Part shown: piece by piece, positions 45,061-53,026 of the stretch | How the letters are laid out: every line of letters starts with the position of its first letter | Numbering within the stretch: position 1 is the first letter of the stretch | Assembly (NCBI GenBank): GCA_041671045.1 | Contig: JBAZCF010000009.1 | Span: 62,001 to 126,000, forward strand | Origin: Parachlamydiales bacterium | Lineage (GTDB): Bacteria; Chlamydiota; Chlamydiia; Chlamydiales; JABDDJ01 | DNA: 64,000 bases | Direction of reading: 5' to 3' | Made by a program: the position numbers and the translations under genes | The notes under the pieces: model-generated | What the model saw: the letters and a program-made list of their open reading frames with translations, nothing else | What the model was told of the DNA's origin: nothing | Database searches by the model: none

Positions 45061-45579
45061 AAGTTGCCTTTAGGTGTGTTTGTGTGGCTTTTTTTTGAAC
45101 GCGAAGAACGCAGAGAAGCTCCGCCCCGCATTAAGCTGCCACAGGCATGGTTGTTTTCGTTCCGATCTCACATCGCTGCGGTCCCCCGCGGGACCGCAGC
45201 GCCGACGTTGACATGCTCGCTGACGCGATCACGTCAAACATAGTTAGACACTCCATAGAAAAAACAAAATCGCGGTTTGCACAAAAGAAACAAGTGGGCG
45301 AACTTAATGAGAGTTAGCATGACCAAAATGAACTGTTTCCATTTGGGTTTATCCTGCATAAATCTAGAATAATTCGGTGAATTGTAAATCCTTGACGTGA
45401 TCGCGTCAGCGAGCATGTCAACGTCGGCGCTGCGGTCCCGCGGGGGACCGCAGCGATGTGAGATCGGAACGAAAACAACCATGCCTGTGGCAGCTTAATG
45501 CGGGGCGGAGCTTCTCTGCGTTCTTTGGGTCTTTGCGTTCAAAAAAAAAAAGCCACACAAACACACCTAAAGACAACTT
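45061..45579. repeat. Large inverted repeat, arms about 180 bp
   Basis: The left arm 45061-45237 and right arm 45392-45579 are reverse complements with one substitution near the outer end, a difference in poly-A length and one short indel (about 9-12 nt in the AACGC...AAGAACGC segment). The arms include a 28-bp GC-rich near-palindrome (CGCTGCGGTC...GACCGCAGCG). The 154-bp centre differs and holds no ORF I can support. The arms are richer in GC than their surroundings and end in the AT-rich stretch next to poly-T/poly-A. The element fills the sufE to Hsp70 gap. Confidence 0.8.
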
Positions 45580-45620
45580 CTTACTGAACAGAGCTTTTTC
45601 TCTGCACTTTTTGCGTCTAC

Positions 45621-47426
45621 TCAAGACCTCACATTGAATTCTAGCTTCCAGCGGCGGCCATCGGCAGCCTCGCACCACAGCTCCAACACGCCTAGCTCTG
45701 TCACACGTGTATGCAATCGCACATTGATCATTTTACCATCAAGAATGCCTTTATCCAGCGTCATCTCAATAGGCGACAATTCAGATAATTCTTTTTGCCA
45801 ATCCGGAATGATAGTTCCTACGTCAGGAGTATCTCCATTGGACAGTTTGATGGTGCCGTGGCTGAAAAACCTAAAGGTTGCCTTTTCACCCAGCAGCAGT
45901 GAAAACTCCTGTCCTTCGACGGATTTTTCCGTCCCCTCTTCCATACCATAGGGAACGACGCAAAGCGCCCTAATCCTAGGCGCGCGTCCCGGTACAGCAG
46001 GGGCTGTATCTTCTATGCCGATGAAGTAGCTGCGCGAGGTGCCGGCACGTACGCGCACGGCTTTGCCTTTGCGCGCTAGCCCATAGCTGGCTGCTCCGCT
46101 GCTTACAGCATGGTCTAGGTCGGCAGCGGGAAGTTCTTTTGCTGAGGGCTGTCCTAACTCCTGAGCCCAGGCATTGATCTGGTCGAGCAGAGTTTGGCGG
46201 AATGTATCGCTTTTCATGGTACCGCCATTGAATAGGACTGCTGTAGGAACGATGAAGTCGGTTGTTTCGCCATTTGTTCCTTCGCCTGTCATGGAAAGGA
46301 ATTTTGCGAGCTGGCATGTGATCCGCGCATCTTGTGCAAAGGGAAGGCCTGTTTGCCTTAGGCCGATGCGCTGATCGGCAATGGCTTGTTCGCTTGCTTT
46401 AACGAGAGGGAAAAATCCTTGCTGCAGTATGGTTAGAACTTCTTCACGAGCAATTTTCGCTTTAAGTGTACCGCCGATCAATTTGCTTCCACGTCCCACT
46501 ATAGCCACTTCAATGTGCTTAAGGGAGGGGTCGCTAAAGACTTTCTCTTTTTCCCTGCGGCAGGAATGGACGAGACTGCTCAGTTGCCAGTCGTCGATAT
46601 GTTGTCCTTTTTCTTCCAATTTATCTTTGGCCATATAGGCCAGGGAAAGGTCGATATTATCTCCACCGAGGAGAAGGTGGGAGCCTACGGCTTTACGTTC
46701 GAGTGTAAGGTTCCCCTCATCTTCTCTAACTGCGATCGTGCTGAAGTCTGTAGTTCCGCCGCCGATATCTACGACAAGAACGGTGTCTCCAATTTTAAGG
46801 TGGTTGCGCCAATCTTGTGCATGGCGTTGCAGCCAAGAATAAAATGCTGCAAGGGGTTCTTCTAAGAGAATGACTGAAGAAGGGTACCCTGCAAGTGTAG
46901 CGGCTTCTTGCACGAGCTGACGTGCGCCTGGATCAAAGGAGGCAGGAACCGTGACAAAGATTTCTTGCTGTTCAAAGGGGGCTTTTTTACCCATTTTGAA
47001 GTCCCAAGATTCTTTCAGGTAAGATAAAAATGCTGTGCATGCTTCTAGCGGACTCATGCGTGGCGCTTCACTTGCTTGAGTCGAATAAGGGAGGTTTTTC
47101 ACTTTTCTGTCGATGCTTTGATGGCATAGCCAGGATTTAGCGGAATGGATCAAGCGGTTAGGAGCTTCTCCTCCCCTATCGCGGGCATAAATGCCGATAC
47201 AGTATTCACGTTTTTTATCCCAAGGAAGGATGGCTGCTCCTTTTTCCAATTCCTCTTCTAAAGGAAAATAGATGAAAGACGGCAGGGAGGGTTCCTCAGT
47301 GATTGTTCCTGCAGAAGTCAACTGTGGAATTAGAAACTGATGAATTTCATGGTTTTCCTCTTCCGGTATGATATAAGCTAAAGTGCTATTGGTGGTCCCC
47401 AAATCGATGCCGATCACGTAGGTCAT
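45621..47426 (-). CDS. Hsp70-family protein (non-DnaK type)
   Basis: The 601-aa protein has the actin-like ATPase domain: VIGIDLGTTNSTLAYII (phosphate 1), VPASFDPGARQLVQEAATLAGY, LLEEPLAAFYSW and VLVVDIGGGTTDFSTIAV (phosphate 2). The C-terminal part differs from DnaK and contains no typical substrate-binding lid. I set the start at ATG 47426, which has AAGGA 7 nt upstream; the frame also opens at 47450. It follows the DUF2760 gene directly; that pair is known from other bacteria such as Planctomycetes, as I recall. A dedicated chaperone system is inferred, with unknown client. Confidence 0.88.
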   Translation of the reverse strand: MTYVIGIDLGTTNSTLAYIIPEEENHEIHQFLIPQLTSAGTITEEPSLPSFIYFPLEEELEKGAAILPWDKKREYCIGIYARDRGGEAPNRLIHSAKSWLCHQSIDRKVKNLPYSTQASEAPRMSPLEACTAFLSYLKESWDFKMGKKAPFEQQEIFVTVPASFDPGARQLVQEAATLAGYPSSVILLEEPLAAFYSWLQRHAQDWRNHLKIGDTVLVVDIGGGTTDFSTIAVREDEGNLTLERKAVGSHLLLGGDNIDLSLAYMAKDKLEEKGQHIDDWQLSSLVHSCRREKEKVFSDPSLKHIEVAIVGRGSKLIGGTLKAKIAREEVLTILQQGFFPLVKASEQAIADQRIGLRQTGLPFAQDARITCQLAKFLSMTGEGTNGETTDFIVPTAVLFNGGTMKSDTFRQTLLDQINAWAQELGQPSAKELPAADLDHAVSSGAASYGLARKGKAVRVRAGTSRSYFIGIEDTAPAVPGRAPRIRALCVVPYGMEEGTEKSVEGQEFSLLLGEKATFRFFSHGTIKLSNGDTPDVGTIIPDWQKELSELSPIEMTLDKGILDGKMINVRLHTRVTELGVLELWCEAADGRRWKLEFNVRS

Positions 47427-47449
47427 TTTGTTATCCTTTTTTGGGTCCA

Positions 47450-47944
47450 TTACCTTAATTCTATTTCTGCGGGACAGAGGATTTCTATCCCTTCTGTCGA
47501 GGTGGATTTTGGCAGTTGATGTTTACGCGCCTGCCATCCTCTATGTACAAGGATACCGACATAGGGGGGGTCTCCCACAACTTTTCCAACTACTTTATAT
47601 TTCGTTGCATCATACCCTTTAGGCAGCCTTACTTCGGCTCCTTCCCTATCATCGGTGACAGGAGCAACGGAGATGAGTTCATCTAAACTTTCTTTGCAGG
47701 CACGATGGACTTCACGTGCGGCGGCTCCAACTTGGGCATCATCAAATCCGCTGATATCCTCTTGGAAAAAGTCTAATAATCTTCCATCTCGTTGAAGAAA
47801 TGACAGCAAACGTAAATGGTTTTTGTCTGCAGTATCCTCTTTTTTTAGGGGAAGGACGGGTTGTGAATCTTTTAGAAATGTTTCCGCTTCTTTAGGTTGG
47901 CGGAGAGCTTTCATAAAAGCTTTAAATGCGAGCATGAGTCCCAT
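47450..47944 (-). CDS. DUF2760 family protein
   Basis: The 164-aa product has the features of DUF2760: a short hydrophobic N-terminus, LLSFLQRDGRLLDFFQEDISGFDDAQVGAAAREVH broken only by normal variation, and a C-terminal beta domain (EVRLPKGYDATKYKVVGKVVG, then GILVHRGWQARKHQLP). Its stop overlaps an ATG of the next frame (TAATG), and the Hsp70-like gene begins within 24 nt, so the two are one operon. Its role is probably as partner of that chaperone. Confidence 0.85.
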   Translation of the reverse strand: MGLMLAFKAFMKALRQPKEAETFLKDSQPVLPLKKEDTADKNHLRLLSFLQRDGRLLDFFQEDISGFDDAQVGAAAREVHRACKESLDELISVAPVTDDREGAEVRLPKGYDATKYKVVGKVVGDPPYVGILVHRGWQARKHQLPKSTSTEGIEILCPAEIELR

Positions 47945-47995
47945 GGAATTTCCTTGTAATTTTTTAGGTTAAACAATACTCAATCTGACGATATT

Positions 47996-48053
47996 TTTAA
48001 ACCCAACATGCCCCTAAATTCTAGCTGCAATTTAGGGGCATGTTGGGTTTAAA
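47996..48053. repeat. Perfect 25-bp hairpin with 8-nt loop
   Basis: TTTAAACCCAACATGCCCCT plus AAATT (47996-48020) is exactly complementary to 48029-48053; the loop is CTAGCTGC. It lies between the M24 peptidase gene and DUF2760. No T-run follows on either strand, so it does not look like an ordinary terminator and is more like a repetitive palindromic unit. Confidence 0.65.
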
Positions 48054-48066
48054 TTATGGGAAATGC

Positions 48067-49272
48067 TTAATCTGCTAAAAGATAATGCAGTTCGTGCTGC
48101 ATTCCGCCGGTCATTCTCACTTCGCCATCAGGAAGGACAAGAACATCATGTTCCAACCTAACGCCAAAATCGCCGGGAAGATAGATGCCCGGTTCGATGG
48201 AAAAACATGTGCCCGGCAATAATTGACGGTTGTCTTCTGTTTCATAACTATCCAAATGGGCCCCATCTCCATGCTCGTGATAACCGATGTTATGGCCTGT
48301 ACGATGGATGAAGTATTCTCCATAGCCTGCTTCTTCGATCACGGTGCGCGTGCAGCGGTCGACTTCAGCTCCTGTCAGGGGTTTTGCACGTTCGAAACGT
48401 TCCTGTACAAATGTACAGGCTGCATCTCGCGCTGCTTTAACGGTTTTAAAAACCTCATGATGAATAGGTAAAGCATTTTTTGCTGCTATGCCAACATGGG
48501 TGATATCTGCATAAACTCCGGCGTCTCCAGGGACTTTGCAGCCCAAGTCGATCATAATGAAATCCCCTTTCCGAATAAATCGGGCCGTGTCTTCCACGGC
48601 CATGAAATGCGGGTCGGCAGTATTGGCGTTCAGTGCGCAAAGAGGTGAGACTTCTGTGATTAGGCCGCGTTGTGCAATTTGATCTAGAATGTATTTTTGC
48701 ACTGCCCAATCTGTAATGAGTTTGTCTTCTTGCAATGCATGCTTAATCCACTGCCAAGCCTCACGCATGATGTGTACAGCTGCTTCTTCAGCAGTTAAAT
48801 GTGCTCTGATCTGTTCTTGGGTGAGTACGCTGGTAAGATATTGAATAAAATTCCCGGATGATACGACATCAATCCCCAGTGAACGTACCCAATCGACTGT
48901 GCCTGCATCGACTTTTGATAAATAAGGAATGGCATTGCGGGGGGAATACTCCATTGCAACAGTGCGCACACCTTCAAGAGCATTTTTTAGGGCTACATCT
49001 AATTCCTGCCATGTCCTATAGGTAATACTTTCGCCGGGAAGGTGATCCAACACGCCTGGTTCAATGCCGTGTACAATTTTGACAGGATCGCCCTGAACGG
49101 GTACCCAATAGAAAAAACGGCGCGTTAATAAGGCACCGGGATCTATTCCCAGAGCATAGCAGGCTAGGGAATTGCTGCGGCGGAAATCATAAGCAAGCCA
49201 CCCCTCACACTCCTGTGCAAGGATATCGGTTGCCTGTGCTCTCCGCTCGATGAAAGGAACAATATCCGCCAT
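48067..49272 (-). CDS. M24-family (Xaa-Pro type) metallopeptidase
   Basis: The 401-aa protein has the pita-bread C-terminal domain with the five metal ligands in IMIDLGCKVPGDAGVYADITH (two Asp), HRTGHNIGYHEHGD (His), FSIEPGIYLPGDFGVRLEHD (two Glu). The N-terminal domain is a degraded creatinase-like fold. It probably cleaves N-terminal residues before proline, or dipeptides, in peptide recycling. It is the first gene before a hairpin and the DUF2760-Hsp70 pair, with no overlap. Confidence 0.9.
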   Translation of the reverse strand: MADIVPFIERRAQATDILAQECEGWLAYDFRRSNSLACYALGIDPGALLTRRFFYWVPVQGDPVKIVHGIEPGVLDHLPGESITYRTWQELDVALKNALEGVRTVAMEYSPRNAIPYLSKVDAGTVDWVRSLGIDVVSSGNFIQYLTSVLTQEQIRAHLTAEEAAVHIMREAWQWIKHALQEDKLITDWAVQKYILDQIAQRGLITEVSPLCALNANTADPHFMAVEDTARFIRKGDFIMIDLGCKVPGDAGVYADITHVGIAAKNALPIHHEVFKTVKAARDAACTFVQERFERAKPLTGAEVDRCTRTVIEEAGYGEYFIHRTGHNIGYHEHGDGAHLDSYETEDNRQLLPGTCFSIEPGIYLPGDFGVRLEHDVLVLPDGEVRMTGGMQHELHYLLAD

Positions 49273-49290
49273 AAAAACTCCACTTCCCCA

Positions 49291-50217
49291 TTAACTATTT
49301 ACCCAATAGGACCATTCTTGGTTAAATGTGGGATTTTCGCGGCAATACTTATAGAAGTCACGTAAAAAGTTAATTCTTGCTTCGGCATATTCTACTTTCC
49401 AGCTTTCATCCATTTCATCAGTAAATAAGTTGATACCGCCGATGAACCACTGGCGTAAGACGATCTCCTCAAACGAGACGTTCCCCGCGTTATGTATCAT
49501 ATCATACATTGACATGAAGGTGGTCGTGCGTCCTTTTCCACCTTTACAGTGGAAATGCAGCCAGGCATTTTTAGGTAATTTTTTAACAAAGGAAATGAAT
49601 TCATCCACAGTTTTATCAGCGGGACGAGTATGATCGGTCACATAAAAACGGCGATAGTGTGAGCCGAGGCCTTGAGCTATCGTTTCTTCATTTTCAATGC
49701 GGTCTACTTCGATGTTTTCTAATGTATCGCTCTTCTTATCTAGAAAAAAGGAAGCAATACGCTGAGAAAATAAGTCCACGAGTCGCTGGTGCTGCTGATT
49801 CTCGATTTCTGTAGAACTCATTCCCACATTGCCCCAATTTCTTTTTGCATACCAACTAATGGCGTGGCCATTCACAAATCCATGGATTTCCTGACGGAGA
49901 TCGACAACATATATATTATTTTTGTTCTTATCGACGGTGTTAAGAATAACCTCTAGGGAATCTTTAGAGAATTGGGAACTTCCCGACATTCTCAATTTTC
50001 TTAAACCCGCATCGCTAGGGACAAACCCTTTGCGTTTAATGATTTCGGGAGAATAAACGTAGGATGTCGTGCGGAAACTGCGTGGCAGTTCGTTCAAATT
50101 CACCATATTAAAAATCAATTTTTCTGATGGCTCTTCTTCCCATTCTTTTGCAGCAATAGCTGTAGATATTCCCGTAAATAGAATTAAGAAAACAAAATGG
50201 GAGATAATACTCTTCAT
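49291..50217 (-). CDS. Secreted PTP-like phosphatase (inositol phosphatase/phytase type)
   Basis: The 308-aa protein has a signal peptide (SIISHFVFLILFTGISTAIAA) and the cysteine phosphatase signature HC224-K-G-G-K-G-R230-T preceded by NAWLHF. The upstream segment VVDLRQEIHGFVNGHAISWYAKRNWGN fits the PTP-like phytase family, which includes secreted effectors of host-associated bacteria. Lysines in the loop suit highly phosphorylated inositols. D in a WPD-like loop is perhaps VTDHTRP (residues about 192-198). It could act on host inositol phosphates or on phosphotyrosine; both are inference. Confidence 0.82.
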   Translation of the reverse strand: MKSIISHFVFLILFTGISTAIAAKEWEEEPSEKLIFNMVNLNELPRSFRTTSYVYSPEIIKRKGFVPSDAGLRKLRMSGSSQFSKDSLEVILNTVDKNKNNIYVVDLRQEIHGFVNGHAISWYAKRNWGNVGMSSTEIENQQHQRLVDLFSQRIASFFLDKKSDTLENIEVDRIENEETIAQGLGSHYRRFYVTDHTRPADKTVDEFISFVKKLPKNAWLHFHCKGGKGRTTTFMSMYDMIHNAGNVSFEEIVLRQWFIGGINLFTDEMDESWKVEYAEARINFLRDFYKYCRENPTFNQEWSYWVNS

Positions 50218-50331
50218 GATCTACTCGTAAAAAATTTTTATAATACTTTATTATACCACGTAATTTGTAAACTCTTTTTAAAGATTGGGTAATTTTTACA
50301 TAAAAGCTGATCTTATGTAGACTAGGCATTT

Positions 50332-50410
50332 CACCGGGTGTGCCCTAATGTATTTAGGGCTGAGATTATAGCCCAATAACCTGATCTGGGTCATCCCAGC
50401 GGAGGGAGTG
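50332..50410 (+). promoter_or_regulatory. TPP riboswitch (THI element)
   Basis: The sequence has the conserved core of the thiamine pyrophosphate aptamer: GGGTG, P3 arm GCCCTA...TAGGGC, then GGGCTGAGAT (the CUGAGA motif), AACCTGATCTGGGTCATCCCAG and CGGAGGGAG. P1 can pair CAC (50332-50334) with GTG (50408-50410). The GGAGGGA at 50401-50407 is also the Shine-Dalgarno of the following gene, so ligand binding should block translation directly. Confidence 0.95.
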
Positions 50411-50412
50411 TG

Positions 50413-51771
50413 ATGTTAGTTACATCTATGATCATGGCATTGGTAACTTTGCTTACCACTGCTTTTACATTATTAAGAAATGCACGCAGTGCTTTGGCTG
50501 TCGCGGATATCGGTGGTACTGCCTCCCTTATTCCTTATTATGAGTTGGCAGCTTTACCTGCTTCCATCTTACTTTCATGGTGCCTTGCTTCCTTCCTAAA
50601 GAAACGTTCCCTACCGGTAGTATTCTATTACACTTTGGCTGCTTTTGTCCTTTTCCTTTCAGGCTACATTGTTTTTTTCTATCCTTTTTGGAAAACACAC
50701 GCCGCCTATTGGCTTGCCTCTTCTTCTTTTCTATCCCACATATCCTTTTATCTTTCGGTCGGTTCTTTCTTTGTCGTAACGGAACTGTGGAAAGTCGCGC
50801 TCATCAGCATTCTGCTGTGGGGATTCATCAATAATTATATGACGCTCAGCTACGCTAAAAATACCTACGCCCCTTTGATGCTTGGAACCAGCTTAGGTGG
50901 ATTTCTAGCCGGTCCCTTAGTTGAACTTTCCACTCAGTGGGGACCTGAGGTACTTCATTCCATTGCTATCGACGCTTGGCATGCGACCCTTCTTTTTGAA
51001 ATGGGGATTATCGCTTGTACAAGCTGTATTGGAGGTGGTTTATTTTTTGTGTTGATAAGAAAAATGTCCGTCAGTTCACATCCTAATTTCGAAAAGGAGA
51101 GGATAGACCTTGTCAAAAGCTTCCAAGCGACAGTAGGAAATCCTATCCTATCCTCCCTTTCTTTCATCGTCCTCACCGATTACATCACCTATACACTGTT
51201 CGAAGTTCTCTTCTTGGACACACTAAAAAGCAGTTATCCCCAACCCATAGATTTCAACGGAATCATGGGTTCCCTTAACCAGTGGGCAGGAGCGCTCACT
51301 GCCTTTGCGGCTATCATCGTAGGTCCTTGGGCTATGCGTAGATGCTCTTGGAAAACGGTCGCGCTTGTTACACCCGTCTCTGTCATTGCTTTGGCAGGTC
51401 CCTACATGCTATTGGTCATGATGGGCTTAGGACATATCGAATTAGCACTCATACTAAGCTGCACGTGCTACTGTGTCTGCAGAGCAACCAAATACGCTCT
51501 GCTTGACAGTTCCAAGGAACTTGCTTATCTAGCCCTTAATTCGACCCTGCGGATGCAAGGGAAATTAATTATAGAGGGTATTGCAAGCAGAGGAGGCAGG
51601 GCTCTTGCCTCATTAACGACGATAGGCCTCATCACATTCAGCGGAGGGATCGCTGCTTCTGCAACACCGCTTTTTGTAACTTTTTTATCGACTGCATATT
51701 TATGGACAAAAATGACTTTAAAAATGGGGGATGTTCTTGACTCTGCTTTAGTAGAAGAAACAAATAACTAA
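50413..51771 (+). CDS. NTT/TLC-family (ADP/ATP translocase-like) transporter under TPP control
   Basis: The 452-aa protein has about eleven or twelve membrane helices. It resembles the nucleotide transporter family of chlamydiae, rickettsiae and plastids: MALVTLLTTAFTLLRNARSALAV (compare family ILRDTKDTLVV), then FFVVTELWKVALISILLWGFIN (compare the AELW...LLFW segment) and AKNTYAPLMLGTSLG. Start is ATG 50413, 5 nt after the GGAGGGA of the TPP riboswitch; the frame-opening GTG at 50410 is too close. Regulation by TPP suggests import of thiamine diphosphate or thiamine rather than nucleotides. The substrate is inferred only from the riboswitch. Confidence 0.85.
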   Translation: MLVTSMIMALVTLLTTAFTLLRNARSALAVADIGGTASLIPYYELAALPASILLSWCLASFLKKRSLPVVFYYTLAAFVLFLSGYIVFFYPFWKTHAAYWLASSSFLSHISFYLSVGSFFVVTELWKVALISILLWGFINNYMTLSYAKNTYAPLMLGTSLGGFLAGPLVELSTQWGPEVLHSIAIDAWHATLLFEMGIIACTSCIGGGLFFVLIRKMSVSSHPNFEKERIDLVKSFQATVGNPILSSLSFIVLTDYITYTLFEVLFLDTLKSSYPQPIDFNGIMGSLNQWAGALTAFAAIIVGPWAMRRCSWKTVALVTPVSVIALAGPYMLLVMMGLGHIELALILSCTCYCVCRATKYALLDSSKELAYLALNSTLRMQGKLIIEGIASRGGRALASLTTIGLITFSGGIAASATPLFVTFLSTAYLWTKMTLKMGDVLDSALVEETNN

Positions 51772-51800
51772 AAAACTTTGTAACACAACAATATTTTATT

Positions 51801-51829
51801 TTGACAAGTGAAAGCTGATTACTTTTAAT
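51801..51829 (+). promoter_or_regulatory. Predicted promoter of first outer-membrane protein
   Basis: TTGACA (51801-51806), a 17-nt spacer and TTTAAT (51824-51829) lie about 135 nt before the start codon in an AT-rich stretch. This is close to the sigma-70 consensus. Confidence 0.55.
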
Positions 51830-51964
51830 TTAAAAACAAAGCAATCTAAATAGTAATTCAAACTAAAAAAATATTTTTAATTTAAGATTTTAAATAAATT
51901 CGATTGACTTAAGAGTTATTTTATTCAAAAATGTGGCCATTCACACACCATTTTGGAGTTACTT

Positions 51965-52813
51965 ATGACTGATCTACTTCGTAAATTCGCCTTTATCGCC
52001 CTCACCACACTCTGCTTTTCCTCAACAATGCATGCTGATGAATTTGATTGCTGCAACGACCCTTGCATCGACGAAGTTTGCGTTCTTGAAGCCCCTTACT
52101 GCGGCACACCACTTAATGAAGGAAACTGGAATATCTCTATTAAAGGTGGCATCGCCCCTTCCATATGGATGAACAGAGGCAATGGATATGTTGTCATCCC
52201 CACTAACGTCCCTCCGGTTCTTTCTTCCGGACAAGTTAAATCTTACCAAGACCTCTTCGATATGCCTTGGGCTGCCGGTCTTGAGATCGCCTATAACTCC
52301 ACAGGCCATACTCAGTATTTCATCGAAGGTTTGTACAGATGCTCTCCTAACAAAACTGTCCTCACAAGAACCTTCCCCGATACTCAAATTACTATCCGTG
52401 AAACAATGGACGATGGCAAAGATTGGTTCGGTTATTTTGGCGTCCGTCAATTTTTCTGCCGCGATTGGATCTGTGACAGCGTAGCACCCTATATCGGTTT
52501 TAAAGCAGGATTCGTACACCACCAGAAAATCCGCATAAAAGTTACTGAAAATGCGTCAAAAGCAGGCAGTTTCACCTTGTTTGAATCTACAACCGGCGTT
52601 TCTGCTGGCTTATTCTTAGGTTTGGATTGTGCTTTAATGGAATGCCTATCGCTACAATTGCAGTCAGACGTTTTGGTATCGCAAGCTATCCAAGGCAAAC
52701 GCAATATCGTCCTTCCCGCTGTAGTTGAAAATGGTGCAACGAATATTATTGCCGGAAGAGTCAATACAGAAATCACTTTCCCCATTACTGTTGCCTTACG
52801 CTACTCTTTCTAA
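51965..52813 (+). CDS. Cys-rich outer-membrane beta-barrel protein A
   Basis: The 282-aa protein has a signal peptide (LLRKFAFIALTTLCFSSTMHA), an N-terminal cluster of cysteines (DCCNDPCIDEVCVLEAPYC), alternating beta strands and the C-terminal aromatic ending ALRYSF typical of outer-membrane barrels. The start is ATG 51965 with GGAG 6 nt upstream; a TTG at 51953 also opens the frame. It is clearly paralogous to the next gene. Chlamydiae stabilise their outer membrane by disulfide cross-linking instead of a thick peptidoglycan, which fits the cysteines. Its function (porin or structural) is inferred. Confidence 0.78.
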   Translation: MTDLLRKFAFIALTTLCFSSTMHADEFDCCNDPCIDEVCVLEAPYCGTPLNEGNWNISIKGGIAPSIWMNRGNGYVVIPTNVPPVLSSGQVKSYQDLFDMPWAAGLEIAYNSTGHTQYFIEGLYRCSPNKTVLTRTFPDTQITIRETMDDGKDWFGYFGVRQFFCRDWICDSVAPYIGFKAGFVHHQKIRIKVTENASKAGSFTLFESTTGVSAGLFLGLDCALMECLSLQLQSDVLVSQAIQGKRNIVLPAVVENGATNIIAGRVNTEITFPITVALRYSF

Positions 52814-52825
52814 TCGTCATCATAG

Positions 52826-52859
52826 AAAAGGATGCTGAATTCAGCATCCTTTTCTTTTC
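52826..52859 (+). terminator. Terminator after outer-membrane protein A
   Basis: A perfect 14-bp palindrome (AAAAGGATGCTGAA / TTCAGCATCCTTTT) is followed by CTTTT, 12 nt after the stop codon. In RNA the central bases would form the loop. Confidence 0.75.
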
Positions 52860-52958
52860 CAGCCCATCCATAATTAATTTTTCAAAAAAGTAAGTTTGGG
52901 CGCTATCCCCGAGTTCAAGCATTTTTTTAGAAAAATTTCATCAAAATTAATATTTTTT

Positions 52959-52988
52959 TTGACTTCTTTATGCCCTGTTCTCTACAGT
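52959..52988 (+). promoter_or_regulatory. Predicted promoter of outer-membrane protein B
   Basis: TTGACT (52959-52964), an 18-nt spacer and TACAGT (52983-52988) lie about 40 nt before the start, behind a long T-run. AAGGAG (53014-53019) is the ribosome site. Confidence 0.55.
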
Positions 52989-53026
52989 AGGCCTAAACCA
53001 CTCAAGATTGAGCAAGGAGACTATAC

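Noticed and set aside
45061..45579. CRISPR array or rRNA-like origin for the repeated sequence
   Set aside because: There are only two copies, in inverted order, with no spacer pattern and no recognisable rRNA motif.
45234..45678. Two open frames inside the large inverted repeat and the Hsp70 gene end
   Set aside because: They run through the repeat arms and their palindrome; both arms yield similar nonsense peptides rich in Arg and Pro.
50108..50329. 73-codon minus-strand frame upstream of the phosphatase
   Set aside because: It overlaps the phosphatase start and the promoter region of the riboswitch; no ribosome site or family.
52022..52785. Antisense frames of 166 and 98 codons in outer-membrane protein A
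   Set aside because: Shadows of the real plus-strand gene, which has a signal peptide and paralogue.
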